Assembly: GCA_036874045.1 (NCBI GenBank)
Contig: JAZBRI010000008.1
Location: forward strand, 11,361,001 to 11,425,000
Direction: 5' to 3'
Source: Cymodocea nodosa
Lineage: Eukaryota > Streptophyta > Magnoliopsida > Alismatales > Cymodoceaceae
DNA: 64,000 nucleotides
In this document: piece after piece, positions 1-10,660 of the stretch
Layout: each line of letters begins with the position of its first letter
Numbering within the stretch: position 1 is the stretch's first letter
The notes under the pieces: generated by a model
Told to the model about the DNA's origin: nothing
What the model saw: only the letters and a program-made list of their open reading frames with translations
Databases searched by the model: none
Program-made: the position numbers and the translations under genes

Positions 1-442
1 ATGTAAGTCTGAAAGAAAAAGCACCAGTGGCACTTGTCAATTGTTAGGTAATTCTTTAGTGTCATGGTTCAGCAAAAAGCAAAATTGTGTAGCATTATCT
101 ACAACTGAAGCTGAATATATAGCTGTTGCACTTTGCTGTGCTCAAATCTTGTGGATCAGACAAACCTTAAAAGATTTTAATTTAGACTATGAACCAACTA
201 AGATTTTCTGTGATAGTAGTGTTACAATAAGTTTATCTAAAAGTCCTATGTTACATTGACGAGCAAAACATATAGAATTTCGACATCATTTTCTAAGGGA
301 TAATGTTATAAAAGGAAAAATAGTATTAAATTTTGTTCCTACCATAGAACAATTAGCAGATCTATTTACAAAACCCTTAGATGAAAATACTTTCTCAAAA
401 TTACGATTAGAACTTGGTATCTGTAGGTTATCTGATATTTAA
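1..442 (+). pseudogene. B1 pol remnant: copia RNase H C-terminal part
   Basis: This is the C-terminal part of a Ty1/copia RNase H, which removes the RNA strand of the RNA-DNA hybrid during reverse transcription. Family hallmarks visible in translation are SWFSKKQNCVALSTTEAEY, then WIRQTL and the segment FCDSS, then LADLFTKPL close to the C terminus, ending with a short ICRLSDI-type tail. The rest of pol is left of the window. Family A RNase H copies at 4669-5487 and 28091-28927 have the same layout but differ in sequence, which helps define family B. Fossil, with about one or two breaks in this stretch. Confidence 0.85.
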
Positions 443-1531
443 ATGGTCCTGTTCATTGTATTTTGGTTTGTTATAAGGTAGTTTTAGAATTTAAAGTCTT
501 TATCATTAAAAAAAAAAAACAAAACAAAATATCTATTTTCGAATTACAGTTTTCTAGTAGTTAAGAATTTATGAAATTTTGATTTTTATTGAAGTCAATT
601 TATTCAAGAAAAATTCAGAAAAGATTACTTATGGAAAGTTAAATTGATTCAATATGAGTGCCAACTATATTTTTATTACTTATGTCTATGCTATTATAGA
701 GATTTTAACAGGAAAATACATAGAAAGTATGTACTTTTTATTAAAGGACAGTTATTAACATTCTGTTAGAAAAATGAAGTCTTGCGGTTGCCTCTAATTT
801 AATTTACTGTCTTGTTTTTTTTTTTTTTTGTCTGTAATTACTTGAGTAATTAAGTCTGTTGGGGGATCTTAAACCCTAGTCACTTAAACCAACTAGTTTG
901 GGATGTGCTGATTGAAAACTCATTTTACAAGTAATTCAGATTATATTTTTTAAAATAATAAATAAAAAAATTTTATTACCTATTCTCACTTGTGATTGAG
1001 TAATTGGTTATCTTTCCCCTAAGCAAGGGATTGTGATCATGTAAAAAGATGATATTGTGGGAGGTAATACATAAAATATATATATGAATAAAAAAAGAAA
1101 AGAAAAAAGGGGGCAATGTACTCAAGCTTAATTTATCTTTCAAGGTGTTACAACAATCCTGCCATAATCTATGCATATAATCCTTGTTATTTTTTGTTGT
1201 TATTATCTACTCTTTACACATAATGTACGATATTTATTGTCTTAAGTTTGTGTACTCATTATTGAATTCTTTTTAAGTTTCTACAAGTATATCTTTATGA
1301 ATTATCTTTTGTAAATTGAATAAGATAAAAGCTAGAAAGTCTAAATTGTTAACTCTACTACTTATTTTTGTATTTAATTCAAATTAAATTAAAAAAAAAA
1401 AAAAGAGAGACTCAAATCTATTTAAGGCTTAGCATCCTCTTTAAGTAAGCTATTTGACTTTTTAAAGTCAAATCTACTTAGGGCTTGGCAACCCAGATTA
1501 AGTACGCTATAGATTCTTTACACTACATTTA
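443..1531 (+). other. B1 noncoding spacer between pol and ORF3
   Basis: AT-rich noncoding stretch with homopolymer runs and no credible reading frame. It matches in reverse complement 19560-20661 of B2, and in part 22880-23304. It carries the 57-bp block also found in gypsy element G1 and a short direct-repeat pair near 1400-1500 (CTTAGCA/CTTGGCA contexts). Similarity to B2 stops near 1531. About 40 bases of unassigned sequence (1532-1570) separate it from the LTR of A1. Confidence 0.7.
1012..1068 (+). repeat. 57-bp block shared by copia spacer and gypsy 3' noncoding region (copy 1)
   Basis: Begins CTTTCCCCTAAG and ends GGAGGTAAT. It aligns without gaps to 60705-60761 in gypsy element G1, with about 9 differences in 57 positions by eye. 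A third copy in reverse complement is at 20058-20114 in B2. Confidence 0.8.
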
Positions 1532-1570
1532 TGTTTCAGCTAAACATAGTGACAACTTATGTTTATTACT

Positions 1571-1985
1571 ATCTCTCAAGTGGAAGAAAGTTTAGTGAAG
1601 CATAAAAAGGTAAGATTTTCGTCACTGAAGAAAGAAAATTCGATGAAGCATGAAAAGACAAGATATTCATCACTAAAGAATTGCTAAAGAAAAAAAGAAG
1701 AAGAAGAAAGTTCTCAAACAGGGAGAAAAGTTTTAAATTCTACAAATTAGTTTTCTCTGTTTGTAGTTATGAAATTGTTTAGATGATACATGGTATCGAG
1801 TTATAATTGCATCTACAATTTCTAAGGAGAATTGAATTGTATAATGTAATTGAAACCTTGAATAAAAATGATTTTATGAAAACAATGTCTTGACTTGTTT
1901 TTGAGAATTAAAGTTTCAATTATATTTCATAAAATATTAAAAATACACAATTCACTCCCCTCTTGTGTAGCCATACGATCCTACA
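1571..1985 (+). mobile_element. A1 5' LTR (right-hand part)
   Basis: Matches the last 430 bases or so of the 3' LTR at 9832-11458, from ATCTCTCAAGTGG to the terminal CGATCCTACA. It is followed two bases later by the primer-binding site, which fixes its end. Confidence 0.9.
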
Positions 1986-1987
1986 AG

Positions 1988-2003
1988 TGGTATCAGAGCT
2001 TTG
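1988..2003 (+). other. A1 primer-binding site, initiator Met tRNA type
   Basis: TGGTATCAGAGCTTTG, complementary to the 3' end of plant initiator methionine tRNA, two bases after the LTR terminal CA. Typical of plant Ty1/copia elements. Confidence 0.93.
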
Positions 2004-2168
2004 TGAATAATCTTTGATATAAAATCGATACCAACTTATTTAATATCATTGTTTATTCTACCTTCCTTGTTTTTAAATGGAAATTAATATCTGAGCATAC
2101 GTTTAACTCTATTGATTTAAGGCTCAAGTTGTTTTAAAGTTTTTAGACTGTTTAAAATCAAAGGTAAA

Positions 2169-4427
2169 ATGGCTACTGGAAATGGTAATTTTTCCTTATA
2201 TGAAGACCAAAATCTTAATCATCCTCCTTTATTTGATGGAATACATTTTGAATATTGGAAATATAAGATGACTATTTTTCTTCAAAGTATAGATCATAAA
2301 TTGTGGTTCATGATTTCTAAACCATATACTCCATTAACTACCCCTTATAATACTTGGACAATTACTGAAAAAGAAAATGAAACTCTGAATGCTAAGGGCT
2401 TAAATATTTTATTTTGTGCATTGAGTTATGAACAGTTCAGTAAAGTGTCGACATATAAATCTGCTTATGAGGTGTGGCATGTATTAGAAGTTTCACATGA
2501 AGGTACTTCTCAAGTTAAAGAGACAAAAATAAACATGTTGATTCATAAGTATGAACTCTTTAAGATGCATGAAGACGAAAATATTTCTGAGATGCTTTAC
2601 AGATTTCTTGATATCATAAACTCTTTAAAATGTTTAGGAAAGAATTTTGAACAGAAGGATTTGGAGAGGAAAATTCTTAGATCCCTAAGTTCTAAATGGT
2701 CTCAGAAAGTAACATCAATTGAGGAATCACAAGATTTAAATGTTTATACTATGAATGAACTTATAGGAAATTTAACAGCTTATGAAGTTTAATTAAATGA
2801 ATCACTAAGTCACAACAAACTAAAAATGAAGAAAGAAATAGCCTTCGAAATTAATTCAGATTCTGATATATCTACTGATTCTGATGAGGATTTGATTTTG
2901 CTGACTAGGAAATTCAAGAAAGCATGGAAAGCTAGGAAACAGCAAAGGAACAAAAATGATAAACCCTCAATGTCAAAATCATTGAATGACAAGAATTCTT
3001 CATCTAGAAAGTATGTATGTTACAACTGTAAGAAACCTGGACATCTTTCTCCAGATTGTCCTATGAGGAAAAATGAAAAGCAAAGTAGGACAAATTAGAA
3101 GAAGACGGCTTAGAAAACTTAGAAAATGTTTTACAAGAAAAAGGCTTTGAAGGTCACTTGGGATGACACGTCTGAAGAGTCTGAATCTAAGGAATCAGCA
3201 TCAAAATCTTCACATTCAGAAGGAGAACAAGAGTTATAAGACGTTGCTCATGTGTGTTTCATGGTAGATGAGTCTGAGGTAATATCTGATCTTGAAAGTC
3301 ATTCAGATTTCAACTTTGATGAATTATTATGTACTTATCATGCATTATTACAAAAACTTAAAGTATGTAAATTGGAAAATAATAATATTAGAAAATCTTC
3401 ATCCATTATGGAAGAAGAAAATTGTTTCCTGTCTACTACTTTAGAAAAGTTTAAATGTGATAATGAAAATCATGCTAGAGATTTGCAAAAATTTAGATTT
3501 AATGAATGTATCTTGCACGAACAAATACAGAATATAAATGCTGAAAAATTAAAGATAGAATCTAAAAATGAAATGTTGAGAAACAATATAAATGAACTTG
3601 AATTAGAGATAGATAAATTAAAACTGAGTGAGCAAGATTTAAATTCTACCATTGAGAAATGGAATTTAAGTCAAACTAAGTTAGACAAACTAACTAGTAC
3701 CCCTACGGTGTCTTATAAATTTCGCTTAGGATTTGATTATCCTGAATATCCTGAATCTCAAGCCAATAAAGGATTTATTAGTTGCAGTTCAAGTAAATCT
3801 AAGACTAAAATTCCTTTTATTATGAAAGAAGGTAATAAATATGTAGAAGTAGGTACTTCAAGGGATGAATCATGCAGTAATAATATAAATCAATGTGATT
3901 TGTCAAATTGTACTTCTAACATGACTATAAACGTTTCTAATAATCTTGTTTCTTGTTCTGGAAATTCAGTTTCTAATGTTTCTAAAATTTCAAACAATTG
4001 TAGTAAACTGAAAATTCAGAAACCTGAGCATGTAATTCAATACACTGGTATTAGAATAATTACTCATTCTACATGTGATAAAACAAAAAATTCTTGTGCA
4101 GAAAAAGATTTTGTATGTACGGAAAGTGTTAATACAAGTACAAAATCCTGGTATGAACTTATAGAAATGTATAAGCATGACCAAAATAAATTAACATCTG
4201 ATAAAAATATGTTTGGTCTTGATTATACTACATCTGAAAACAAAAAGAATGATTGTAAAAGCAATAATGCTATATGTGAGTATGAAGCTAATGATAAATC
4301 AATAGTACTTACAACTAATAAGAATATAAATGATAATATTAAACTATTTTTAAACAAAAAAAAGAAATATGCGTTTAATGAACTTGGTCCTCAACAACAT
4401 TGGGTACCAAGAAAAAGTTTTTCTTAA
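2169..4427 (+). pseudogene. A1 gag region: capsid domain, CCHC knuckle, coiled coil
   Basis: Gag packages the element RNA in virus-like particles. The ATG at 2169 (MATGNGNFSLYEDQ) follows the PBS by 165 bases and is the first one in frame. The N-terminal part holds the copia capsid pattern (FEYWKYKM, then ALSYEQFSKVS, SAYEVWHVLE, then MLIHKYELFKM). A zinc knuckle CYNCKKPGHLSPDC (CX2CX4HX4C) lies near 3020-3060. A long acidic and Lys/Glu/Leu-rich coiled coil follows at about 3300-3680, then an Asn/Ser-rich tail ending with HWVPRKSFS. Length and the long coiled coil after the knuckle fit Sireviruses, whose Gag proteins are unusually large. It is a fossil with a few breaks. A2 holds a more continuous copy. 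Confidence 0.88.
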
Positions 4428-4430
4428 TTT

Positions 4431-4676
4431 GTGTTGCAGGAGGAAACAACATCAAAATGGATCTTGGACAGTGGAGCATCAAGTCACATGACCGGACAAA
4501 AAAGTCTATTACAAAATTTTACAAATACCATGAAAGGATGTGTAACATTTGGAAACAAAAGCAAAGATAAAATCATAGGTATGGGCAATGTTCAAATAAC
4601 TCCTACTTGTGTTATTTTGAATGTACTATTTGTAGAAAACCTAGGTTTTAATTTGCTGAGTGTCATAAATGGATAA
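4431..4676 (+). pseudogene. A1 protease (retropepsin) region
   Basis: Aspartic protease that cuts the Gag-Pol polyprotein. It shows WILDSGASSHMTG with the catalytic Asp-Ser-Gly, then VTFGNKSKDKIIGMG and NLLSV, the usual order in copia proteases. The sequence just before it (TTTGTGTTGCAG, ending 4440) looks like a splice acceptor and is also present in A2. The downstream domains are incomplete in this copy. Confidence 0.85.
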
Positions 4677-5487
4677 AGGTATATTTTTAAATCAAGAAAA
4701 ATATACAGATGAAATGCCTAAGAAATTTAATTTTAATGATATAGGGATTCGAGGAACTCCTATGAGTACTACTTTAAAGTTAGATATTGATGACATAGGA
4801 AAATCTATAAATCAAAGAAAATACAGAAGTATGATTGGTTCTTTACTTTATTTGACTGCTAGTAGACCTGATATTATGTTTGCTGTGTGTGTTTGTGCTA
4901 GATTTCAATCTAATCCTAAGGAATCACACTTAATTGCAGTTAAAAGAATATTTAGATATATACAAGGAACTAAAAATTTCGGACTGTATTATTCTAAAGA
5001 TAGTTCAATAGATCTTATAGGATATACTGATGCTAATTATGCAGGATCTAAATCTGATAGAAAGAGTACCCGTGGAACATGTCAATTATTGGGAAATAAT
5101 TTGGTGTCATGGTTTAGTAAAAAGCAAAACTGTGTAGCACTTTCTACTACAGAAGTTGAATATGTTGCTGCTGCACTGTGTTGCACTTAGATTTTATGGA
5201 TAAGGCAAACTTTAGAAGATTTTGGATTATCTTATGATACAATTGAGATTTATTATGACTGTAGTTCTACAATAAATCTTTCTAAAAATCCTGTATTACA
5301 TTCAAGAGAAAAACATATAGAGGTTAGACATCATTTTCTAAGAGATAACGTAATTAAAAGAAAAATTAAATTAGAATTTAGGTCTAGTAAAAATCAATTA
5401 GCTGATATATTTACAAAACCTCTAAACGAAAGTACATTCTGCAACATTAGATTAAATTTAGGTATTTGTAGGCTATGTGATGTGTAA
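4669..5487 (+). pseudogene. A1 RT C-terminal part and RNase H
   Basis: End of the copia reverse transcriptase (MDKGIFLNQEKY, then YRSMIGSLLYLTASRPDIMF, the conserved C-terminal block) followed by RNase H (YTDANYAGSKSDRKST, WFSKKQNCVALSTTE, LADIFTKPL). It ends at the ICRLCDV tail shared by A2 and A3. The catalytic YVDD part of RT and integrase were not found in A1. It cannot encode a working polymerase. Confidence 0.87.
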
Positions 5488-6549
5488 AATGCTTAAACTC
5501 CACATAAAAAGATAAATATTATTGATGATGTTGTTCACCTCATAGATATTATATACTTATTATAAATATCTAAAGTAATATCTAAACTACTGCTTAAGAT
5601 ACTATGTATTTATTGTAAAATCATAGTAGTATCTTTTTGATTTTAAGTAGTTTATCAATTTTAATAGTTTTTACGATTTTAAGTGGAAGTGTAAATGAAA
5701 AACATTAAATACTTCTGACATTCTGAAATTTTGATTAAATGTTTTCTTTGAATCAAGGAAAATGCATATGATCATGCATAAATTTGACTTAATTGATTAA
5801 ACTTGTAGAATAAGTTATATGTAACTCATCTTAAACTGTTAATCAAAAGTATAAGCTTATTGAAACCGATTCATATTCTCAGTACAATCATAGAAGTAAA
5901 AATTGTATGAGATTTGTGTTTTATTGCATTTGTATTAATGGAATACATATATACTATGCCTAAAATGAAAAGTGCTTACAAAGTAAAAATCTTTGAGAGT
6001 TTATTGATCAGTTTAATCATGAGCCTTTTGTACTTGAGCAGATAGGTATGTAAGGATTGTTGTCCTGAAAAAGGATTCTTTAAATCTAGCAACCTAAGGT
6101 CCTGATCAAATCTGGGATTGTTGACTGAAAGCTCAATACACGGGTACATTAGAAAGCTCTTGTATGATTCAAGCTTTTCAAACTAACTTTTAAAGAAAAT
6201 TATCAATATTTACTATTTTGAAAAGAAAAAGTTGTTTCATTAATTACAAATATCTTTGAATCGCATATAGTTTATATCAATATGACTACTGATTTATTGA
6301 ATCAACATTAGTACTTTTGAAAATGTTTATTTGAGATACATTCTTTTATTCTCCTTGAATTAATCGAATTGAGTTCAAAGTTGTGTTTTGATTCATATAC
6401 AGTAGGAATTGATTCTGGAAATCATTTTTGATGATGTCAGGATAACTGAAGTCTCTGAAAAGAAAATGTAAAAGTATAGTTATACTTAACATCTATTGTC
6501 ACTACAAGTATATTTTGTATTTTGATTGAATATATTTGAAGTATATTTG

Positions 6550-6560
6550 TAGGGGGAGGA
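6550..6560 (+). promoter_or_regulatory. Internal polypurine tract between pol and ORF3
   Basis: TAGGGGGAGGA, preceded by TATATTTG. It is conserved in A2 (CTCCCCCTACA near 34269) and in B2 (GCTCCCCCTACAT near 19570). It resembles the tracts next to the LTR and could be a spare or central plus-strand priming site. Confidence 0.55.
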
Positions 6561-6864
6561 CTAACAATGTCGAAAACAGATTAATATAATTTAGAATACA
6601 AATCTCAGTTAATCTGAATTAATGTCCTCTTAAAATCTTGATGAAATAATTTAAAAAGACAAATAAACTATTTTAGATTCAAAGGACAAAATGTTCAAAT
6701 AGTTTACAATGTTCTCAAGATAATGTTAAGTTTAGCATGTGTGTTGTTTTCGGAACGTTTCAGTTGGAAGCATCCGAAAATTGTTGTGTACTAACTAGAC
6801 GTTATGTTAGATAAGGTAACGTGTAAAACTGCCTCTAGACAGCATTTTACTCATTAGGTTGGTT

Positions 6865-6989
6865 AACTCAACGAGTTATACTTGAATATTTTGGGTACCT
6901 TAATTGAATAAACTTTATTCAATATTTATTTAATTTCTAAACCCGACTTCTCTTCACGTTGAGTTATACGCCTAAAAACCCTATTTAAA
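6865..6989 (+). promoter_or_regulatory. Putative internal promoter upstream of ORF3
   Basis: AACTCAACGAGTTATA (6865-6880) is an inverted-repeat relative of the AACTCGTTAAGTTAG motif arrayed in the LTRs. TATTTAAA (6982-6989) stands about 83 bases before the ORF3 ATG. TATTTAAA and its context are kept in A3 (42113-42120) and A2 (reverse, 33838-33845). Promoter activity is inference only. Confidence 0.45.
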
Positions 6990-7071
6990 CACTTATTACA
7001 CGGGGACTTAGGTTATTTGTAAACTTTGTCAAGAAAATCTTTCCTGCTTGTTGTTGTTACAACCTACGACG

Positions 7072-9330
7072 ATGGTCTCCAAGTTCTACAAAGGTTGTGG
7101 CAGAGGAAAAGGCAAAAGCAAAAGAGATGCAAAAGGAAAAGAAATAGAGAATGATGAAGTTCCACGTACTTGGTTCAAGAAAATATTTCAAGTGGACAAA
7201 AGGTTAGTAGAACTTTATAGAGATTACTTCTTTCCTCAGGGAATATTAGATGAAGTTAGACAAGAACTTCAACATACTGATGCAAATATTACATACATGG
7301 GTATTCGTAGTAAATTTGATAGAGAATACAGAATGAAATGTGCTGAGATTGCATTTTTGGAACAGTATGCAAAATATTTAGAAAAAGGTGTAGGTTCATC
7401 AAAAAGAACTCCTCAAACTCCTATAAACGGTACAAGACTACATGCATTTGAGGAAGAGCATGAATCAGTTATCCCTACTCCTTTATATTCAAAACAAGTA
7501 GAATCAGATATTGTTGTAGACAAAACAAAAGTTGATAGTCTTCGAAAGGCCGTTGCAATAGAAAGTGCCTCAAAAGAATTAAAGCAGAAAACTTTTATGG
7601 AGCAATTTGAAAAGAAAACAGCAATACTTGAAAAGGAGAAACAAAAATGTTATAGAAGAAGGAAAGTCAGAAAAATTATGTCTAAGGAAACAAAGTCTAT
7701 TGAAAAAGGAAAATTAGATGAAAATTTATTTTCAAAGGACAATGTATGTCTAGACATTGTACCTTTTTGTGCATCTGATTAACTCATCAGTTCCGAACAC
7801 ACTGAAACTGATGAAGATAATGAGACTTTATTTTCCCTTGCTAGAAAACTTGAGAAGAAATCCAAGTCAAATATGAGCTCAAGTTTTTCTATTAGTACAA
7901 GTCCTGATGATGTAGAAATTGACAAATCAAAGCATCAGGCACCTGACATTAAACAAGTTATTGCAAATATAATTGACAATGTTGAAGCAGTAACTAGTTC
8001 AAAGGCTGAATTATCTAGAGTAGCAGATATTGAAATTGTTAAGACTCCAAAAGAGCTAAAAGTTAACCAGCCTTCTACGGAATCTATAGAAGCAAAGTCT
8101 GAGAATTCATAGCATGAATCAATGGAATTATCTGTTGAACAAAATGAACAATTACAGACAGATACACCGACTGTAGAATTTGTGGAAAAATTGTACTCTG
8201 AACATTCTATAGAGACTGAATAGATGAATGTTGAGCATATTAACAATGTTCCTAACACTGTTAAAGCTGAAGAATCAAGCTTACCTGAGCAGCTTCAAGA
8301 TAATATTTTGGAAGAGGAACAACATGACATTCATTTTGAAGAAGAGGTTCCTGAAGATGAATTAAACTCTGAATCACGGCTTCAGGTATCACCTTCTTTG
8401 TGTACAATATTAAAAATTCAAGGTAATGCAATTCATTTTAGATCTAAAGAAGCATTGCAGAAATACAATAATCTGATTACATGTCAGATTCTGCATGCTC
8501 GTCCAATAAAATTCAGAAATTTGATGGAAATAAGAGATCTGTTTGAGTTTCAAGGCCTCATTAAATTCTTGCCAGTAGGAATGAAATGGAAGCAATACAC
8601 AGAGCTTATTGCAGCTTTTTATAGCAATCTGGATAAGAATGGAAATTTTCTGAAAACTCAAATAAATGAATAGGAGTTTATATTGTCTCTTGAGTTAATT
8701 TTTGAAGTTTTAGGATTAAAGAATGAAGGTGTTGTTGTTACCAACAGATTTGACATAATTAGACAACTGGAATGGAACATTTAGTCTTTATCAAAAATTC
8801 TAGATGTATATTCTGAAATGAGATTAATGGAAAATCTGAATGCAGAGGCAAGATTTATTGCAAATATATTGCATGCAAATTTATTTCAAAGAGTTGGACA
8901 CAATTTGGAAGTCAGCAGAAGCTATTTATATGCAACTTATGGCCTGCTGAATAAAATTCAAATAAATTAGTTTGATGTTTTTATGTCTCAACTACAGCAT
9001 ATGAGTTCAAAGTTATTTTATGGTGATGTTGTATGTAGAATCCTTGCAAGCCAATTAACTTTATCTAACTGGCCCTCTAAAACTAAAGGCATGAGAGCAT
9101 TTAGTGTCAAAGATTTGCAAAAATTCCAGGCCATGCATAAACCTCAATGACAACAATAACAATAACCGGATACAGACCATATACAACAAAGTTATTCAGT
9201 TCAAGCAAAACAGCAAACCCAGCTACCTCCTGACTTAGATGTAGTGCTTAATGACATCAGAAATGATATTAGGCATCTAGGAGATAAAATATGTAATGCT
9301 ATAAGTGATATAGTTAGGAGGGGTCGATAA
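7072..9330 (+). pseudogene. A1 ORF3: extra protein downstream of pol, plant-transposon-protein-like domain
   Basis: Extra reading region of about 750 codons between pol and the 3' LTR. The start MVSKFYKG at 7072 is chosen because the same ATG and basic Gly/Arg/Lys N terminus occur in A2 and A3. It has a basic tail-like start, the segment YFFPQGILDEVRQEL, a Lys/Glu-rich coiled segment (about 7550-7700), an acidic Ser/Glu middle, then a globular domain (about 8440-9130) with LFEFQGLIKFL, AAFYSNL, FEVLGLKNEG, ARFIANILHANLFQRVGH, LYATYGLLNKIQIN and SKLFYGD. The end is Gln-rich. From memory the globular part resembles the family Pfam calls 'putative plant transposon protein' (PF20167). No signal peptide or membrane segment is visible, so it does not look like an envelope protein. 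Function unknown. Fossil with several breaks. Confidence 0.75.
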
Positions 9331-9831
9331 CTGTTTTTGTTTGTTTCTGAATACAAAATGTAATGTTTGTATTACTTGTTTGATTTGATTGAACAATACA
9401 TTTTTCTGTAAATGTCTTCAATTATTATTCTTGTTTATAGAAAGAGTTGTCGTAATTATATCTCTTATATATATAAATATATTCTCTGTAATTATCTTTT
9501 TGATTAATGACAAAAAGGGGGAGAAATATTATAAAAAGATGATTATGATCTTAATTGCATATATATATTATAAAAGGAGATGCTATTTAAATGGTTATTG
9601 TAATCTAATAGATGATAATTAGAAAACTGATACTTATATAATTATTGGCATCTGAGAGTTTTAGTTCTGAGAGGTAAAATTTACATAAACAATAGAAATA
9701 AGCTTAAGTGAACTTAAGTCAACAAACAAGTTTGTTGAATTAAAAGTTAACCCAGCGAAGGTGCTTTGTTGAGTTAAACATATTTCATAATTGATTTAAT
9801 ATGGTTTTATCGTCATCAAAAAGGGGGAGAT
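9331..9831 (+). other. A1 3' noncoding region with repeated polypurine tracts
   Basis: Noncoding, AT-rich. Two near-identical tracts are present: ACAAAAAGGGGGAGAAAT (9510-9527) and ATCAAAAAGGGGGAGATTG (9815-9833). The second touches the LTR and should be the main plus-strand primer. Multiplied polypurine tracts are a known Sirevirus feature. Confidence 0.85.
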
Positions 9832-10099
9832 TGTTGAGTATTTTTGTTTTGATGATGTGTGCTGAATGAAAATAATCATATTTGCTCAATTATTATTGCT
9901 TGTGAAAAGAAATTAAAATCATCAATTAATACAGAAAAAGCTTACTGATATAAATATTTGTCTGTATTGGATCTGAAGTTAATAACAAGTCGTTTCGTTG
10001 CATTAATTTCTCATTTAGCTAAACGTTAAGTTAACGTGTGTTTCTATTGAAAAGCATGATATGTTTTAATGTTATATCTTCTGTATCATGAACAGTGCA

Positions 10100-10660
10100 C
10101 GCTTAGACAACTTGTTAAGTTAGAGTTTTGTTTGTATAGAGGTCACGTGAGAACTCGTTAAGTTAGAGGCTTAAAGGTTAAAATAGGTCATGTGATAACT
10201 CGTTAAGTTAGTGAGTAAAAGAAGAGACGAACTCGTTAAGTTAGTGTTATACACGTGGTGAAATTATAAGTTACGAATGTTGTATTGTATCACGTGAGGT
10301 GCACATGTTTAACTCGATAAGTTAACATAACTAAACGCGTTGAGTTGCTATATTGAACACTAAGGCAACGCGTTAGGTTAGCGTTATAAACTTAAGTTGT
10401 TATTTTTGCACGTGGAAAAATTCTTATTATAAAAATATTTATTTATTATTGATTCGTTGAGTTATCATAACACAACGGAGATGATTCGTTGAGATAGCAT
10501 AACACCACAGACTTAGTTCGTTGAGTTAGCTATAGTACTTGTCACGTGAAATAGCACAAGGTGAACTCGTTAAGTTAGAAACGTTAAGTTATATATATAT
10601 ACTTGTGTTACACGTTAAGTTAGAAACGTTAAGTTATATATATATACTTGTGTTACTTGT
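10100..10660 (+). repeat. Array of CG-centred 15-bp motifs with G-boxes in the LTR
   Basis: A dozen or so versions of AACTCGTTAAGTTAG (also CGTTGAGTTA, CGTTAGGTTA) occur every 30-50 bases, interleaved with five CACGTG G-boxes (10144, 10252, 10291, 10409, 10543). The same array is in A2 (40650-41350, reversed), A3 (45190-45800) and A4 (47110-47700). G-boxes are bZIP/bHLH binding sites in plants. Confidence 0.8.
10568..10657 (+). repeat. 45-bp tandem duplication in LTR
   Basis: Two near-perfect 45-bp units (10568-10612 and 10613-10657), each holding CGTTAAGTTAGAAACG and a TA run followed by ACTTGTGTTAC. Only one unit is seen in A3, A4 and A2. Confidence 0.85.

Larger units (their letters stand above)
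5488..7071 (+). other. A1 noncoding spacer between pol and ORF3
   Basis: About 1.6 kb of AT-rich noncoding DNA conserved in all three family A copies (A2 33755-35352 reversed; A3 28928-29867 plus 41543-42202). It contains a polypurine tract (6550-6560), an LTR-like CG-centred motif (6865-6880) and a TATA-like box (6982-6989) before ORF3. Part of it (near 6040-6150, CTGGGATTGTTGACTGAAAG) resembles the B1 spacer near 890-930. Confidence 0.8.

Noticed and set aside
7072-9330. ORF3 as an envelope protein
   Set aside because: Sirevirus extra ORFs are often called env-like, but I see no signal peptide, membrane segment or Cys-rich ectodomain here.
9389-9622. 77-codon hydrophobic frame in the A1 3' noncoding region
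   Set aside because: AT-rich, not kept in A2 or A3, and overlaps the polypurine tract.
10100-10660. Regularly spaced short repeats that look CRISPR-like
   Set aside because: They are motif arrays inside plant LTRs, with degenerate units and no constant spacers. No bacterial context.
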